Source: Phaeobacter porticola (GTDB lineage Bacteria > Pseudomonadota > Alphaproteobacteria > Rhodobacterales > Rhodobacteraceae). Taken from it: DNA of 64,000 nucleotides. Location: the NCBI RefSeq assembly GCF_001888185.1, contig NZ_CP016364.1, positions 682,001 to 746,000 of the forward strand. The letters are read 5' to 3'. This document shows, one piece after another, positions 26,638 through 35,979 of this stretch; the stretch's first letter is position 1; each line of letters begins with the position of its first letter. Below the pieces are notes generated by a model. It saw only the letters and a list, made by a program, of their open reading frames with translations, was not told the DNA's origin and did not search any database. The translations under genes were made by a program, and so were the position numbers.

Positions 26638-27413
26638 TGGAACCTATTTTGAAAGCCCGTGGTCTGGTGAAGCGATACGGACGTGTGACCGCGCTGGATC
26701 ATTGTGATTTTGATCTGATGCCGGGAGAGATCCTGGCGGTGATCGGTGACAATGGGGCGGGGAAATCCTCGCTGATCAAGGCGGTGTCCGGCGCGGTGAT
26801 CCCGGATGCGGGGGAGGTCTGGCTGGAGGGGCGTCGAGTGCAGTTTCACACGCCCATTGATGCGCGCAAAGAGGGGATCGAGACGGTTTATCAGACGCTT
26901 GCGATGTCACCTGCGCTGTCGATTGCTGACAATATGTTCATGGGACGTGAGCTGCGTAAACCCGGCTGGCGGGGGTCCGTGCTGCGGCAGCTGGATCGCG
27001 CACGCATGGAACAGATCGCCCGTGACAAGCTGAACGAGCTGGGCTTGGCGACAATCCAGAACATCAATCAGGCGGTGGAAACCCTGTCGGGTGGTCAGCG
27101 TCAGGGCGTGGCTGTGGCGCGGGCGGCGGCCTTTGGTTCCAAAGTGATTATTCTGGACGAGCCGACTGCTGCGCTGGGCGTCAAGGAAAGTCGTCGAGTG
27201 CTGGAGCTGATCCAGGATGTGAAATCGCGCGGTATTCCGATCATCCTGATCAGCCACAATATGCCCCATGTGTTTGAGGTTGCAGATCGCATCCATGTGC
27301 ACCGGCTGGGCAAGCGGCTGTGTGTGATTGATCCCAAACAGCACAGCATGTCGGACGCGGTCGGCTATATGACCGGCGCGCAGGTGCCATCCGAGGATCT
27401 GACTGCAGCATGA
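26637..27413 (+). CDS. frcA: Fructose ABC transporter ATP-binding protein
   Basis: This 258-aa ATPase has one ABC domain: Walker A GDNGAGKS at residues 37-44, signature ETLSGGQRQGVAVARAA and Walker B VIILDEPTAALG. A single domain is normal for FrcA and unlike the double-domain RbsA. The ATG at 26637 overlaps the frcC stop, and its own stop overlaps frcK by 4 bp. The longer frame starting at 26559 is a false extension. Confidence 0.93.
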   Translation: MEPILKARGLVKRYGRVTALDHCDFDLMPGEILAVIGDNGAGKSSLIKAVSGAVIPDAGEVWLEGRRVQFHTPIDARKEGIETVYQTLAMSPALSIADNMFMGRELRKPGWRGSVLRQLDRARMEQIARDKLNELGLATIQNINQAVETLSGGQRQGVAVARAAAFGSKVIILDEPTAALGVKESRRVLELIQDVKSRGIPIILISHNMPHVFEVADRIHVHRLGKRLCVIDPKQHSMSDAVGYMTGAQVPSEDLTAA

Positions 27414-28054
27414 CGCAGGAGATGACATCACTGGCAGATCTGGTGACGCAGGTGCAGGCGTTGCCGGTGGCCGAAGGGCGCGCGCGGCGACTGGTGGCGC
27501 TGGCAGGCGCGCCGGGCAGTGGCAAATCCACCCTGGCAGAGCTGCTGGTGCGGGCGCTCTGTGCGCAGGGGACGTCAGCGGCGGTGGTGCCGATGGATGG
27601 GTTTCATCTGGACAACAGGCTGTTGTCGGAGATGGACCTGCTGGCACGGAAGGGCGCCCCGGAGAGCTTTGATCAGCCGGGGTTCCTGCGTCTGATAGCG
27701 GCCATGGCGGTAGAAGACGAGGTGATTTACCCCGAGTTCGACCGCGTGCGGGACATTGCCATCGCAGGTGCCGCACGGGTGGATGCCGGTGTTGAGGTCG
27801 CCGTTGTGGAAGGCAATTATCTGATGTTTGACGCGCCGGGATGGCGCGATCTGGCGGCATTGTGGGATGTATCGGTGCGTGTCGATGTTCCGCGTGACAT
27901 CTTGCGGGAGCGGCTTGTGGCGCGCTGGCAGGCCCATGGGCTGAGTGACGCCGAGGCAGAAGCACGGGCGGAGGGCAATGACCTGGCCAATGCAGATCGT
28001 GTGACTGCTGCGGCCCTGCCTGCGGATGTGATCTGGAGAGGTAAGACAGAATGA
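27410..28054 (+). CDS. frcK: P-loop kinase FrcK of the uridine kinase/phosphoribulokinase-like family
   Basis: This 214-aa protein has a P-loop ALAGAPGSGKST near residues 29-40, MDGFHLDN and later VEGNYLMFDAPGW, the pattern of uridine kinase/pantothenate kinase-like proteins. It is the fourth gene of the frcBCAK operon known from rhizobia. A role in phosphorylating the imported sugar is assumed from position; I know of no firm substrate. It overlaps frcA and the PfkB kinase by 4 bp each. Confidence 0.82.
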   Translation: MTQEMTSLADLVTQVQALPVAEGRARRLVALAGAPGSGKSTLAELLVRALCAQGTSAAVVPMDGFHLDNRLLSEMDLLARKGAPESFDQPGFLRLIAAMAVEDEVIYPEFDRVRDIAIAGAARVDAGVEVAVVEGNYLMFDAPGWRDLAALWDVSVRVDVPRDILRERLVARWQAHGLSDAEAEARAEGNDLANADRVTAAALPADVIWRGKTE

Positions 28055-29022
28055 TCCTGTGTTGTGGAGAGGCGTTGATCGACATGATCCCGGCGCCGGT
28101 TGCCGGGGCTGTGCCGGTGGTGGATGGCGCTGATGCGCAGACCGGGTTTGTGCCCCATTGCGGCGGCGCGGTGTTCAATACGGCGATTGCGCTGGGACGG
28201 CTGGGGCGAAAAACCGGCCTGTTCACCGGCCTGTCGCGCGACCTGTTCGGCCAGCAGCTGGCGGCGGCGCTGACGGCGTCGCATGTGGATCACGGGTTTG
28301 CAGAACGGTCCGATCAGCCCTCCACGCTGGCCTTTGTGCATCTGCGTGACGGTCATGCGGAGTATCACTTCTTTGACGAGAATTCCGCCGGGGCCAGCCT
28401 GCGTCCTGACCGGTTGCCGGAGCTGTCCGAGGATGTGGACACGTTGTTCTTTGGCGGAATTTCCCTGTGCAATGGCGCCGCGGCGGAGACCTATGCAGCG
28501 CTGGCGGCGCGCGAACGGGGACGCCGGATCATTATGATCGACCCTAACGTGCGCGCCGGGTTTGCCAAGGATGAGGCGGCCTATCGCAGCCGCTTGGCGG
28601 CGATGGTGGCGAGGGCCGGGATTGTCAAAGTCTCGGACGAGGATCTGCACTGGATCTATCCGGGCGATGCACCGATTGAGGAGAAAATCCGCCAAATTCT
28701 TGCCGGAGAGGCCGGGATGGGACCTGGGCTGGTGATCCTGACGCTGGGCAGCAAGGGCGCGAAAGGGTTCCTGCGGTCCGGCCCCACGGTCGAGGTGCCC
28801 GCACAGGTGGCGGTGGTTGCGGATACCGTCGGGGCTGGCGATACGTTCAATGCAGGGTTTATGGCCGCCGCGACCGAGGCTGGTGTGTTGGCGGATGCGG
28901 CCAGCGGTGAGATGGATCCCGAGCAGCTGCGCGCCTGTCTGGGCTACGGCGCACGGGCCGCCGCCGTCACCGTTTCCCGCCCAGGTGCCAATCCGCCCTG
29001 GCGGGGCGAGCTGGAAAACTGA
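28051..29022 (+). CDS. PfkB-family carbohydrate kinase, probable fructokinase
   Basis: This 323-aa kinase begins ILCCGEALIDMIP and has GGAVFNTAIALGRLG. Near the C-terminus is DTVGAGDTFNAGF with the catalytic Asp of the GAGD motif. As the last gene of the fructose operon it most likely makes fructose-6-phosphate, feeding Pgi and the convergent Entner-Doudoroff operon. Having both FrcK and a PfkB kinase means one may act on another sugar. Confidence 0.9.
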   Translation: MILCCGEALIDMIPAPVAGAVPVVDGADAQTGFVPHCGGAVFNTAIALGRLGRKTGLFTGLSRDLFGQQLAAALTASHVDHGFAERSDQPSTLAFVHLRDGHAEYHFFDENSAGASLRPDRLPELSEDVDTLFFGGISLCNGAAAETYAALAARERGRRIIMIDPNVRAGFAKDEAAYRSRLAAMVARAGIVKVSDEDLHWIYPGDAPIEEKIRQILAGEAGMGPGLVILTLGSKGAKGFLRSGPTVEVPAQVAVVADTVGAGDTFNAGFMAAATEAGVLADAASGEMDPEQLRACLGYGARAAAVTVSRPGANPPWRGELEN

Positions 29023-29047
29023 GGCGATAGTCGCCCCTGGGAGAGAA

Positions 29048-29083
29048 AAAACGCCGCCCGGCTCATGGCTTGGGCGGCGTTTT
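29048..29083. terminator. Bidirectional terminator between the fructose and Entner-Doudoroff operons
   Basis: AAAACGCCGCCC and GGGCGGCGTTTT form a perfect 12-bp stem around a 12-base loop. A and T tracts at the ends serve both converging operons. Confidence 0.88.
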
Positions 29084-29107
29084 GCTATTGGTTTGGTGTG
29101 TTTGAGG

Positions 29108-29755
29108 TCAGCGTGGCAGTTGGCTGGCGGCGCGGGCGAGGTCGCGGATGGCGTCCCAGTCGCCTGCCTCAACCAGTTTGGCCGGGGCGACCCAGCTGCC
29201 ACCGGCGCAGACCACGTTGGGCAGCGACAGGTAGCTATCTGCATTGTCCGGGCTGACGCCGCCGGTCGGGCAGAAACTGATCTGCGGCAGGGGTGCGCCG
29301 ATGGCCTTGAGCGCGGGGGCGCCGCCTGAGGCCTCAGCCGGGAAGAATTTCAGCATGTCATAGCCGCGGTCCAGCAGGCGCATCGCTTCGGAGGCGGTAG
29401 CGGCACCGGGCAGCATCGGCAGACCTGCGGCCTCAGCCGCGTCCAGTAGCGTATCGGTGGCGCCGGGGGAGACGCCGAACTGCGCACCGGCTGCAACGGC
29501 GCGGGTGACATCCTCCGGCGTGATCAGCGTACCGGCGCCAACAACGCCGCCCTTGACCTTGGCCATTTCGGCAACCACATCCAGCGCGGCAGGGGTGCGC
29601 AGGGTGACCTCCAGCGCGGGCAGGCCACCGGCGACCAGCGCCTCCGCCAACGGGCGGGCATGGGCGACGTCATGGACAACCAGCACCGGCACGATGGGGG
29701 CCAGTTGGCAGATCTCGCGCGCACGGGTGCTGGCGTCTTGTGGGGTGATGGCCAT
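29108..29755 (-). CDS. eda: KHG/KDPG aldolase (Entner-Doudoroff)
   Basis: This 215-aa enzyme splits 2-keto-3-deoxy-6-phosphogluconate into pyruvate and glyceraldehyde-3-phosphate. The Schiff-base lysine is K136 in LKFFPAE. E49 and R53 in ALEVTLR match the catalytic Glu and Arg spacing of the E. coli enzyme, and GVSPGATD is present. It lies 3 bp after edd and ends the operon at a bidirectional terminator. Confidence 0.96.
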   Translation of the reverse strand: MAITPQDASTRAREICQLAPIVPVLVVHDVAHARPLAEALVAGGLPALEVTLRTPAALDVVAEMAKVKGGVVGAGTLITPEDVTRAVAAGAQFGVSPGATDTLLDAAEAAGLPMLPGAATASEAMRLLDRGYDMLKFFPAEASGGAPALKAIGAPLPQISFCPTGGVSPDNADSYLSLPNVVCAGGSWVAPAKLVEAGDWDAIRDLARAASQLPR

Positions 29756-29758
29756 GGG

Positions 29759-31582
29759 TCAGTCTCCGATCAGGGTCGAGAATACGGTGGCGCCGGTATC
29801 GGCAGAGGTGACGGCGTTGCGGAACAGCGCGAACATCTCGCGGCCAGTGCCGTGCTGATAGGCGGAGAGGTCGGCCAGCACCGGTTCGCGGTCGTCAAAG
29901 CCTTCGGCCCTGACCTCTAGCGTACCTGTGAGGGCATCAACCCGCACCATGTCACCGTCGCGCAGTTTGGCAATCGGACCACCATCGAGGGCCTCCGGCA
30001 CCACATGGATGGCGGAAGGGATCTTGCCCGAAGCGCCGGACATGCGGCCATCGGTGACCAGAGCCACCTTTTGTCCGCGCCCCTGCATGATACCGAGGAA
30101 CGGCGTCATCGAGTGGAGTTCCGGCATGCCGTTGGCCTTTGGCCCCTGAAAGCGGACAACGATGATCATGTCGCCTTTGTCCAGCTCTCCGGCTTTGAAG
30201 GCGGCTTTGACCTCGTCCTGGTCGTGAAAGACACGGGCGGGGGCTTCGACCATGCGGTGCTCGGGCGCGACGGCGGAGATTTTCATCACGCCAGTGCCAA
30301 GATTACCGGACAGGCGCGCCAGACCGCCGGTGGGCTGGAAGGGGGCGCTGGCGGGGCGAATGATCTTGTCGTTGAGGCTCTCGGCGGCGCCGGGTTTCCA
30401 CACCAGACCTTCGTCGCTAAGGAAGGGTTCGGCGGTGTAGCTCTCCAACCCGCTGCCTGCGACCGTTCGCGTATCGGGGTGGAGGTGACCTGAGTTCAGC
30501 AACTGGCCGATCACATAGCCCAGACCGCCGGCCGCATGGAAGTGGTTCACATCGGCCAGACCGTTGGGATAGACCCGCGCCAGCAGCGGCACCACGTCAG
30601 AGAGTTCGGAAAAATCCTGCCAATCCAGAATGATGCCGCCAGCGCGGGCCATGGCGATCAGGTGGATCAGCAGATTGGTGGAGCCGCCGGTGGTCATCAG
30701 CCCGACAATGCCGTTCACATAGGCGCGTTCATCCAGAATATCGCAGACCGGCGTGTAGTCATTGCCAAGCGCGCTGAGCGCCAGAGCGCGGCGGGCGCCT
30801 TCCTCCGTGAGGGCGGCGCGCATGTCAGTACCGGGATTGACGAAGGAGGAGCCGGGCAGGTGCAGGCCCATGAACTCCATCAGCATCTGGTTGGTATTGG
30901 CCGTGCCGTAGAAGGTGCAGGTGCCGGGGCCGTGATAGGCGGCCATCTCGGATTTCAGCAGCTCGTCACGCCCGATTTCACCAGCAGCGAATTTCTGGCG
31001 GACCTTGGCCTTGTCATCGTTGGAGATGCCGGAGGTCATCGGACCGGCGGGCAGGAACACCGCAGGCAGATGGCCAAAGACCTGCGCGCCGATGACCAGA
31101 CCCGGCACGATCTTGTCGCAGACGCCGAGATAGACAGTGGCATCAAACACGTTGTGGCTAAGGGCGATTCCGGTGGCCATGGCGATGGTGTCGCGGGAGA
31201 ACAGGCTGAGTTCCATGCCGGCTTCGCCCTGGGTGACGCCATCGCACATGGCCGGCACGCCACCGGCCACCTGCGCGGTGCCGCCAACGCGGCGCACGGC
31301 GTCGCGGATCCGCTGCGGATAGGTTTCAAACGGCTGATGTGCCGAGAGCATGTCGTTATAGGCGGTGACGATGCCGAGGTGCCCGGCGGTGCCTTCGGCG
31401 AGGGGCATCTGATCCTCGCCCGTGGCGGCATAGGCATGGGCCTGACCGCTGCATGACAGATGGGCGCGGGCGGGGCCTTTGCCCTTGGCGGCGCGCATCC
31501 GGTCGAGATAGGCGGCGCGGGGTTTGGCGCTACGGGCAATAATTCGGTCTGTGACGTCGCGGACTGTTTGGTTCAAACGCAT
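29759..31582 (-). CDS. edd: 6-Phosphogluconate dehydratase (Entner-Doudoroff)
   Basis: This 607-aa Fe-S dehydratase converts 6-phosphogluconate to KDPG. It shows the IlvD/Edd family motifs [20 protein letters not shown] (as [11 protein letters not shown] here) and [14 protein letters not shown], and the conserved cysteines are expected cluster ligands. Length and both terminal domains are normal. It lies between zwf (66 bp upstream) and eda (3 bp downstream). Confidence 0.96.
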   Translation of the reverse strand: MRLNQTVRDVTDRIIARSAKPRAAYLDRMRAAKGKGPARAHLSCSGQAHAYAATGEDQMPLAEGTAGHLGIVTAYNDMLSAHQPFETYPQRIRDAVRRVGGTAQVAGGVPAMCDGVTQGEAGMELSLFSRDTIAMATGIALSHNVFDATVYLGVCDKIVPGLVIGAQVFGHLPAVFLPAGPMTSGISNDDKAKVRQKFAAGEIGRDELLKSEMAAYHGPGTCTFYGTANTNQMLMEFMGLHLPGSSFVNPGTDMRAALTEEGARRALALSALGNDYTPVCDILDERAYVNGIVGLMTTGGSTNLLIHLIAMARAGGIILDWQDFSELSDVVPLLARVYPNGLADVNHFHAAGGLGYVIGQLLNSGHLHPDTRTVAGSGLESYTAEPFLSDEGLVWKPGAAESLNDKIIRPASAPFQPTGGLARLSGNLGTGVMKISAVAPEHRMVEAPARVFHDQDEVKAAFKAGELDKGDMIIVVRFQGPKANGMPELHSMTPFLGIMQGRGQKVALVTDGRMSGASGKIPSAIHVVPEALDGGPIAKLRDGDMVRVDALTGTLEVRAEGFDDREPVLADLSAYQHGTGREMFALFRNAVTSADTGATVFSTLIGD

Positions 31583-31648
31583 CGGGTGCCTCTTTCAGTC
31601 GTCAGGTGCCGGTTGGTCGGATCGTGTCGGGAGCGCGGGCGGGCAGGC

Positions 31649-33109
31649 TCAGGAGCCGATGCCACGCCAACGGCGATTGTCGCGGTGCATCAGGAGCAGG
31701 GCATCCTCTGGCCCGGAGCTGCCGGGATCGTAGGGTTGCGGCGTGTCATTGCTGTGGTCGGTCCAGCCCGCGATGATCGGGTCGGCCCAGGCCCAGGCGG
31801 CCTCGACCTCATCACCGCGCATGAACAGGGTCTGGTTGCCCCGGATCACATCCATGATCAGCCGTTCATAGGCATCCTGAGGGCGTCCGGCCTCTGGCAG
31901 GCTGTCGGCGAAGGTCATGTCGAGATTGGCACCGGTGAGGCGCATGCCGCCAGGGCCGGGATCCTTGATCGTGGTGCGCAGGGTGATGCCCTCATCCGGT
32001 TGCAGGCGGATCACCAGCACATTGCCCTTGATACCGCCGGTGCCGGTGTCCTCGGCAAAGATGTTGTGCGGCGGATCGCGGAAGAACACGGCGATTTCCG
32101 ACTCGCGGGCGCGCAGGCATTTGCCGGTGCGCAGGTAAAACGGCGTGCCGGCCCATCGCCAGTTGGCGACCTCCACCTTCATTGCGATAAAGCTTTCGGT
32201 GGTGCTGGCGGGGTTGCCTGCATGTTCGCGGTAGGAGTCCCCCTCCGGGCCGCGATACTGGCCACGGGCGATCTGATCCGGGGCGACGGGGTTCAGCGCC
32301 TCGATCACCTTCACCTTTTCGTCGCGCACGGCGTTGGGGGTGAAACGGGCGGGGGGCTCCATCGCGGTGAGGCACAGGAGCTGCATCAGATGGTTCTGGA
32401 CCATATCCCGCATCGCGCCGGATTTGTCATAATATTCGCCGCGCCCTTTGACGTCGATGCTCTCGGCAACGGTGATCTGCACATGGTCGATGTGCGAGGA
32501 ATTCCACAGGGGTTCAAAGAGCGAATTGGCAAAGCGCAGGGCCATCAGGTTCTGGACGGTCTCTTTGCCCAGATAATGATCAATACGGTAGATCTGATGT
32601 TCTTCGAAATTGGCGCGCAGGGCGGCGTTCAGCGCCTGGGCTGAGGCCAGGTCATGGCCGAAGGGTTTTTCCAACACGATACGGCTGTCGGGCGTGGCGA
32701 TCCCGGTGGAGCGCAGACGGCCCGCGATATCGGGGAACAGGCTGGGCCCGACCGAGAGGTAGAAGGCGCGGATAGCATCATCGCGCAGCAGATCGCCAAG
32801 GGCCTGCCAGCCGTTGTCGCCGCGCGCATTGACGGCGGTGTAATGCAACAGATCCACAAAAGCGGCGATTTCGTCGTCGCTGGTCTCGCCCGGCTGGCCA
32901 TAGGTGCGAATGGCGTCGGCAACCATCTCCTGAAACCCGTGGCGATCCATCTCGCTGCGCGAGGTGCCGATAATGCGGCAATCGTCGGAGAACTGGCCGA
33001 TCTGGAAGCGGTGGAACAGGCTGGGCAGGATCTTGCGACGGGCAAGGTCACCGGTCGCGCCAAACAGCACGAGGTCAAAGGACTGGACGGGAATGACGCG
33101 GGAAACCAT
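31649..33109 (-). CDS. zwf: Glucose-6-phosphate 1-dehydrogenase
   Basis: This 486-aa enzyme oxidises glucose-6-phosphate to 6-phosphogluconolactone with NAD(P)+. The dinucleotide motif LFGATGDLARRKILPSLF is near residue 13, and the active-site motif is RIDHYLGKETVQN. The ATG at 33109 (MVSRVIPVQ) gives the usual family N-terminus, whereas the open frame to 33304 runs into pgi. No 6-phosphogluconolactonase gene follows, although it commonly sits beside zwf. Confidence 0.95.
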   Translation of the reverse strand: MVSRVIPVQSFDLVLFGATGDLARRKILPSLFHRFQIGQFSDDCRIIGTSRSEMDRHGFQEMVADAIRTYGQPGETSDDEIAAFVDLLHYTAVNARGDNGWQALGDLLRDDAIRAFYLSVGPSLFPDIAGRLRSTGIATPDSRIVLEKPFGHDLASAQALNAALRANFEEHQIYRIDHYLGKETVQNLMALRFANSLFEPLWNSSHIDHVQITVAESIDVKGRGEYYDKSGAMRDMVQNHLMQLLCLTAMEPPARFTPNAVRDEKVKVIEALNPVAPDQIARGQYRGPEGDSYREHAGNPASTTESFIAMKVEVANWRWAGTPFYLRTGKCLRARESEIAVFFRDPPHNIFAEDTGTGGIKGNVLVIRLQPDEGITLRTTIKDPGPGGMRLTGANLDMTFADSLPEAGRPQDAYERLIMDVIRGNQTLFMRGDEVEAAWAWADPIIAGWTDHSNDTPQPYDPGSSGPEDALLLMHRDNRRWRGIGS

Positions 33110-33158
33110 GGCTCTCTCTCTGACAGCTCGAAGGGGAAATTGGCGGTCTTGTTGGTGG

Positions 33159-34799
33159 CTAGGGGTGCGGATGGGTGAGTTTCGACAAAAGGCCCCGGGT
33201 GGAGCCGTCTTTGGCCTCATATGCCTCAGCCTGGGCGGAGCCGTCGACCAGCGGCAGCAGGCTGACGGCCAGTTCCTTGCCGAGTTCAACCCCCCATTGG
33301 TCAAAGGAGTTCAGTCCCCAGACCACCCCTTCGACGAACACACGGTGTTCATAGAGCGCGATGAGCTGACCCAGCACAAAGGGGGTGAGTTTCGGGTAGG
33401 CGAGGGTGACGGAGGGGCGATTGCCAGTGAAGGACAGGTGGCCTGCCATCTGTTCCAGCGCATCGCCGGTAAAGCCACGTTTGGCGGCGATGGCGCGGGC
33501 CTCCTTGCGAGCACGGCCCAGCATCAGGGCTTCGGATTGGGCGAGGCAGTTGGAGACCAGCAGCTGGTGGTGATCGGTCAGATCCCCCTCATGTGCCTCA
33601 GCGGCGATCAGGAATTCGGCAGGCACCACGCGGGTGCCCTGATGCAGCAACTGGTAGAAGGCGTGCTGGCCGTTGGTGCCGGGCTCGCCCCAGACGATAG
33701 GGCCAGAGTCGTGCGGCAGGGGGCTGCCATCCAGTGCGACGCTCTTGCCGTTGCTTTCCATATCCAGCTGCTGGAGATAGGCTGGGAAGCGGGCCAGACG
33801 CTGGTCATAGGGCAGAATAGCGCGGCTGTCGTAGCCACAGATATTGTGGTGCCAGACGCCGGTCATGGCGAGCATCACTGGCAGGTTTTCGCGAAACGGC
33901 GCGGTGCGGAAATGGCGGTCCATCGCAGCGGCGCCGGACAGGAACTGGCGGAAATTCTCGGCCCCGATGGCGATCATGATCGGCAGACCCACCGGCCCCC
34001 AGAGCGAATAGCGCCCGCCAACCCAATCGGCAAAGCCAAAGACCCGTTCGGGGGCAATGCCAAAGGCTGAGGTTTTGTCTCGCGCGGTCGAAACGGCGGC
34101 CAGATGCGCAGAGGCGCCATCCCCCAGTGTGGCACGCAGCCAGCCCAATGCGGTGCGGGCATTGGTCATGGTCTCGATGGTGGTGAAGGTCTTGGAGGCG
34201 ATGATCACCAATGTGGTCTGCGGATCCAGCCCCTTCAGCGTGTCGGCAATATGGGCGCCATCCAAGTTGGACACAAAATGGCAGCGGGGACCGTCATGGT
34301 AGGGCGCCAGCGCCAGCGTTGCCATGGCGGGGCCAAGGTCGGAGCCGCCAATGCCGATATTGATCACATCGGTGAATTTTGCGCCTGTCCCGGAACGGAT
34401 GCTGCCATCGCGCAGCGCCTCGGCAAAGCTCTCCATCTGTTGCAGGGTCTGGCGGATGGCGGGCAAGACATCGTCACCATCGACTTTGATCGGTTCATCG
34501 GTCTGTGCCCGTAGGGCAGTGTGCAGCACGGCGCGGTCTTCGGTCGTGTTGATCTTGTCGCCACGGAACATCTGGCTGATGCGATCGGCAAGACCGGCCT
34601 CGGCCGTGATCCGCTCCAGAAGCGAGAGCGCGGTGGTGTCGAGCGCGGTTTTGGAATAGTCCAACAGCAGACCGTCGGTTTCTGCCGAGAAGGCCTGAAA
34701 GCGATCCGGTGCGTCAAAGCGGGACAGAAGGGACACATCGGCAGTCTGCGCGCGATGCTGTGCCAGAAGTTGCCAGGTTTGCGTCTGGGTCTGCGTCAT
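33159..34799 (-). CDS. pgi: Glucose-6-phosphate isomerase
   Basis: This 546-aa enzyme interconverts fructose-6-phosphate and glucose-6-phosphate, linking fructose and amino-sugar uptake to the Entner-Doudoroff route. [27 protein letters not shown] and [12 protein letters not shown] are the PGI family signatures. The ATG at 34799 follows GAGGGAGA. It is the first gene of pgi-zwf-edd-eda, behind a candidate promoter and a LacI-type palindrome. Confidence 0.95.
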   Translation of the reverse strand: MTQTQTQTWQLLAQHRAQTADVSLLSRFDAPDRFQAFSAETDGLLLDYSKTALDTTALSLLERITAEAGLADRISQMFRGDKINTTEDRAVLHTALRAQTDEPIKVDGDDVLPAIRQTLQQMESFAEALRDGSIRSGTGAKFTDVINIGIGGSDLGPAMATLALAPYHDGPRCHFVSNLDGAHIADTLKGLDPQTTLVIIASKTFTTIETMTNARTALGWLRATLGDGASAHLAAVSTARDKTSAFGIAPERVFGFADWVGGRYSLWGPVGLPIMIAIGAENFRQFLSGAAAMDRHFRTAPFRENLPVMLAMTGVWHHNICGYDSRAILPYDQRLARFPAYLQQLDMESNGKSVALDGSPLPHDSGPIVWGEPGTNGQHAFYQLLHQGTRVVPAEFLIAAEAHEGDLTDHHQLLVSNCLAQSEALMLGRARKEARAIAAKRGFTGDALEQMAGHLSFTGNRPSVTLAYPKLTPFVLGQLIALYEHRVFVEGVVWGLNSFDQWGVELGKELAVSLLPLVDGSAQAEAYEAKDGSTRGLLSKLTHPHP

Positions 34800-34862
34800 C
34801 GTCCGTCTCCCTCGGGTATCTCTGCCCTGTTGCGAATCACTCAAGGGCATCGCTGACGTCTA

Positions 34863-34874
34863 GTTAGCGCTAAC
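34863..34874. promoter_or_regulatory. LacI-type operator before pgi
   Basis: GTTAGCGCTAAC is a perfect 12-bp palindrome with the central CG typical of LacI/GalR-family operators. It lies 64 bp before the pgi start and about 20-30 bp downstream of the predicted start of transcription, a position suited to repression. No LacI-family gene is in the window. Confidence 0.7.
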
Positions 34875-34894
34875 ATGTGTATTTGTAACGCCCT

Positions 34895-34923
34895 AATATA
34901 GCAGTTTGCGCTGTCTAGCCCAA
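34895..34923 (-). promoter_or_regulatory. Candidate sigma-70 promoter of pgi-zwf-edd-eda
   Basis: On the minus strand TTGGGC (34923-34918) and TATATT (34900-34895) are separated by exactly 17 bp. The -10 box matches the consensus at five of six positions and the -35 box is weak. The downstream palindrome supports the placement. Confidence 0.5.
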
Positions 34924-34971
34924 ATAGTGCCGTCTTGACCGGTGGTGACTGCGGATAGGCGGGGCTTGGGT

Positions 34972-35967
34972 TCAGATCCGCTGGCCTGCCTCATCAAAGC
35001 TGAGGCAGTTGGCGGGATCGAAATCAAACTGCAGAGTCTCACCGACATTGGTGTCATGCTGGCCAAAGAGCCGCGCGGTGAAGGTGAGATCCTCACCCAT
35101 ATCGACCAGGATATTGGTATCTCCGCCCAGTTTTTCCACGTGGATCACCTCGCCGGTGAGCGGGCCATCCGGGCTGATGCGGGCGTATTCCGGGCGTATT
35201 CCGATGAACTGTCCGGGGTTGCCACCAAGGCGTTGCGCCGGCACAAAATTCATCGCAGGCGCGCCGATGAATTCCGCCACAAAGCGATTGGCAGGATTGT
35301 TGTAAAGCTCCATCGGGGTGCCGACCTGTTCAATGCGGCCATCACGCAGCACGACAATTTTATCCGCAAGTGTCATCGCTTCGATCTGGTCATGGGTGAC
35401 GTATATCATGCTGGCCGACAGCTGGCGGTGGAGGCGGGCGATTTCCAGACGGGTGTTCATGCGCAGGGCGGCATCGAGGTTGGAGAGCGGTTCGTCAAAC
35501 AAGAACAGCTTAGGTTCGCGCACCACGGCGCGGCCAATGGCGACACGCTGGCGTTGCCCGCCGGAGAGTTCGGAGGGGCGGCGGTCCAGGTAGTCTTCTA
35601 GCGACAACATGCGGCTGGCTTCGGCGACGCGGGCGGCGATTTCCTCCTTGGGCTGGCGTTCCTGTTTCAGAGCCAGCGCCATGTTCTCGCGCACCGAAAG
35701 ATGCGGGTAAAGCGCGTAGGATTGGAACACCATCGCGATGCCGCGCTTGGCGGGGGGCGTGGTGGTCACGGTCTGCCCACCAATGCTGATCTCGCCTGCG
35801 GTGGCATCCTCCAGCCCGGAGATGACCCGCAGCAGGGTGGATTTGCCACATCCCGACGGGCCGACAAAGACCACAAATTCGCCGTCTTCGACGGTGAGAT
35901 TGATGTCTTTCAGCACCTCGACTGGGCCGAAGGATTTGCAGACATTGGTAAGCTGTAGGGCGGTCAT
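34972..35967 (-). CDS. Sugar ABC transporter ATP-binding protein (UgpC/MalK type)
   Basis: This 331-aa ATPase has Walker A GPSGCGKST at residues 36-44, signature LSGGQRQRVAIGRAVVREP and Walker B LFDEPLSNLDAALR. A C-terminal TOBE-like regulatory region follows, as in MalK/UgpC. It is the last gene of the operon that starts with the murQ-like gene, 12 bp after the oxidoreductase. It powers the two permeases at 37214-38990. Confidence 0.93.
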   Translation of the reverse strand: MTALQLTNVCKSFGPVEVLKDINLTVEDGEFVVFVGPSGCGKSTLLRVISGLEDATAGEISIGGQTVTTTPPAKRGIAMVFQSYALYPHLSVRENMALALKQERQPKEEIAARVAEASRMLSLEDYLDRRPSELSGGQRQRVAIGRAVVREPKLFLFDEPLSNLDAALRMNTRLEIARLHRQLSASMIYVTHDQIEAMTLADKIVVLRDGRIEQVGTPMELYNNPANRFVAEFIGAPAMNFVPAQRLGGNPGQFIGIRPEYARISPDGPLTGEVIHVEKLGGDTNILVDMGEDLTFTARLFGQHDTNVGETLQFDFDPANCLSFDEAGQRI

Positions 35968-35979
35968 GGCGGAAATCCT

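Noticed and set aside
26907-28226. A 439-codon minus-strand open frame opposite frcA and frcK
   Set aside because: Pro/Ala/Arg-rich shadow crossing three genes of a well-defined operon.
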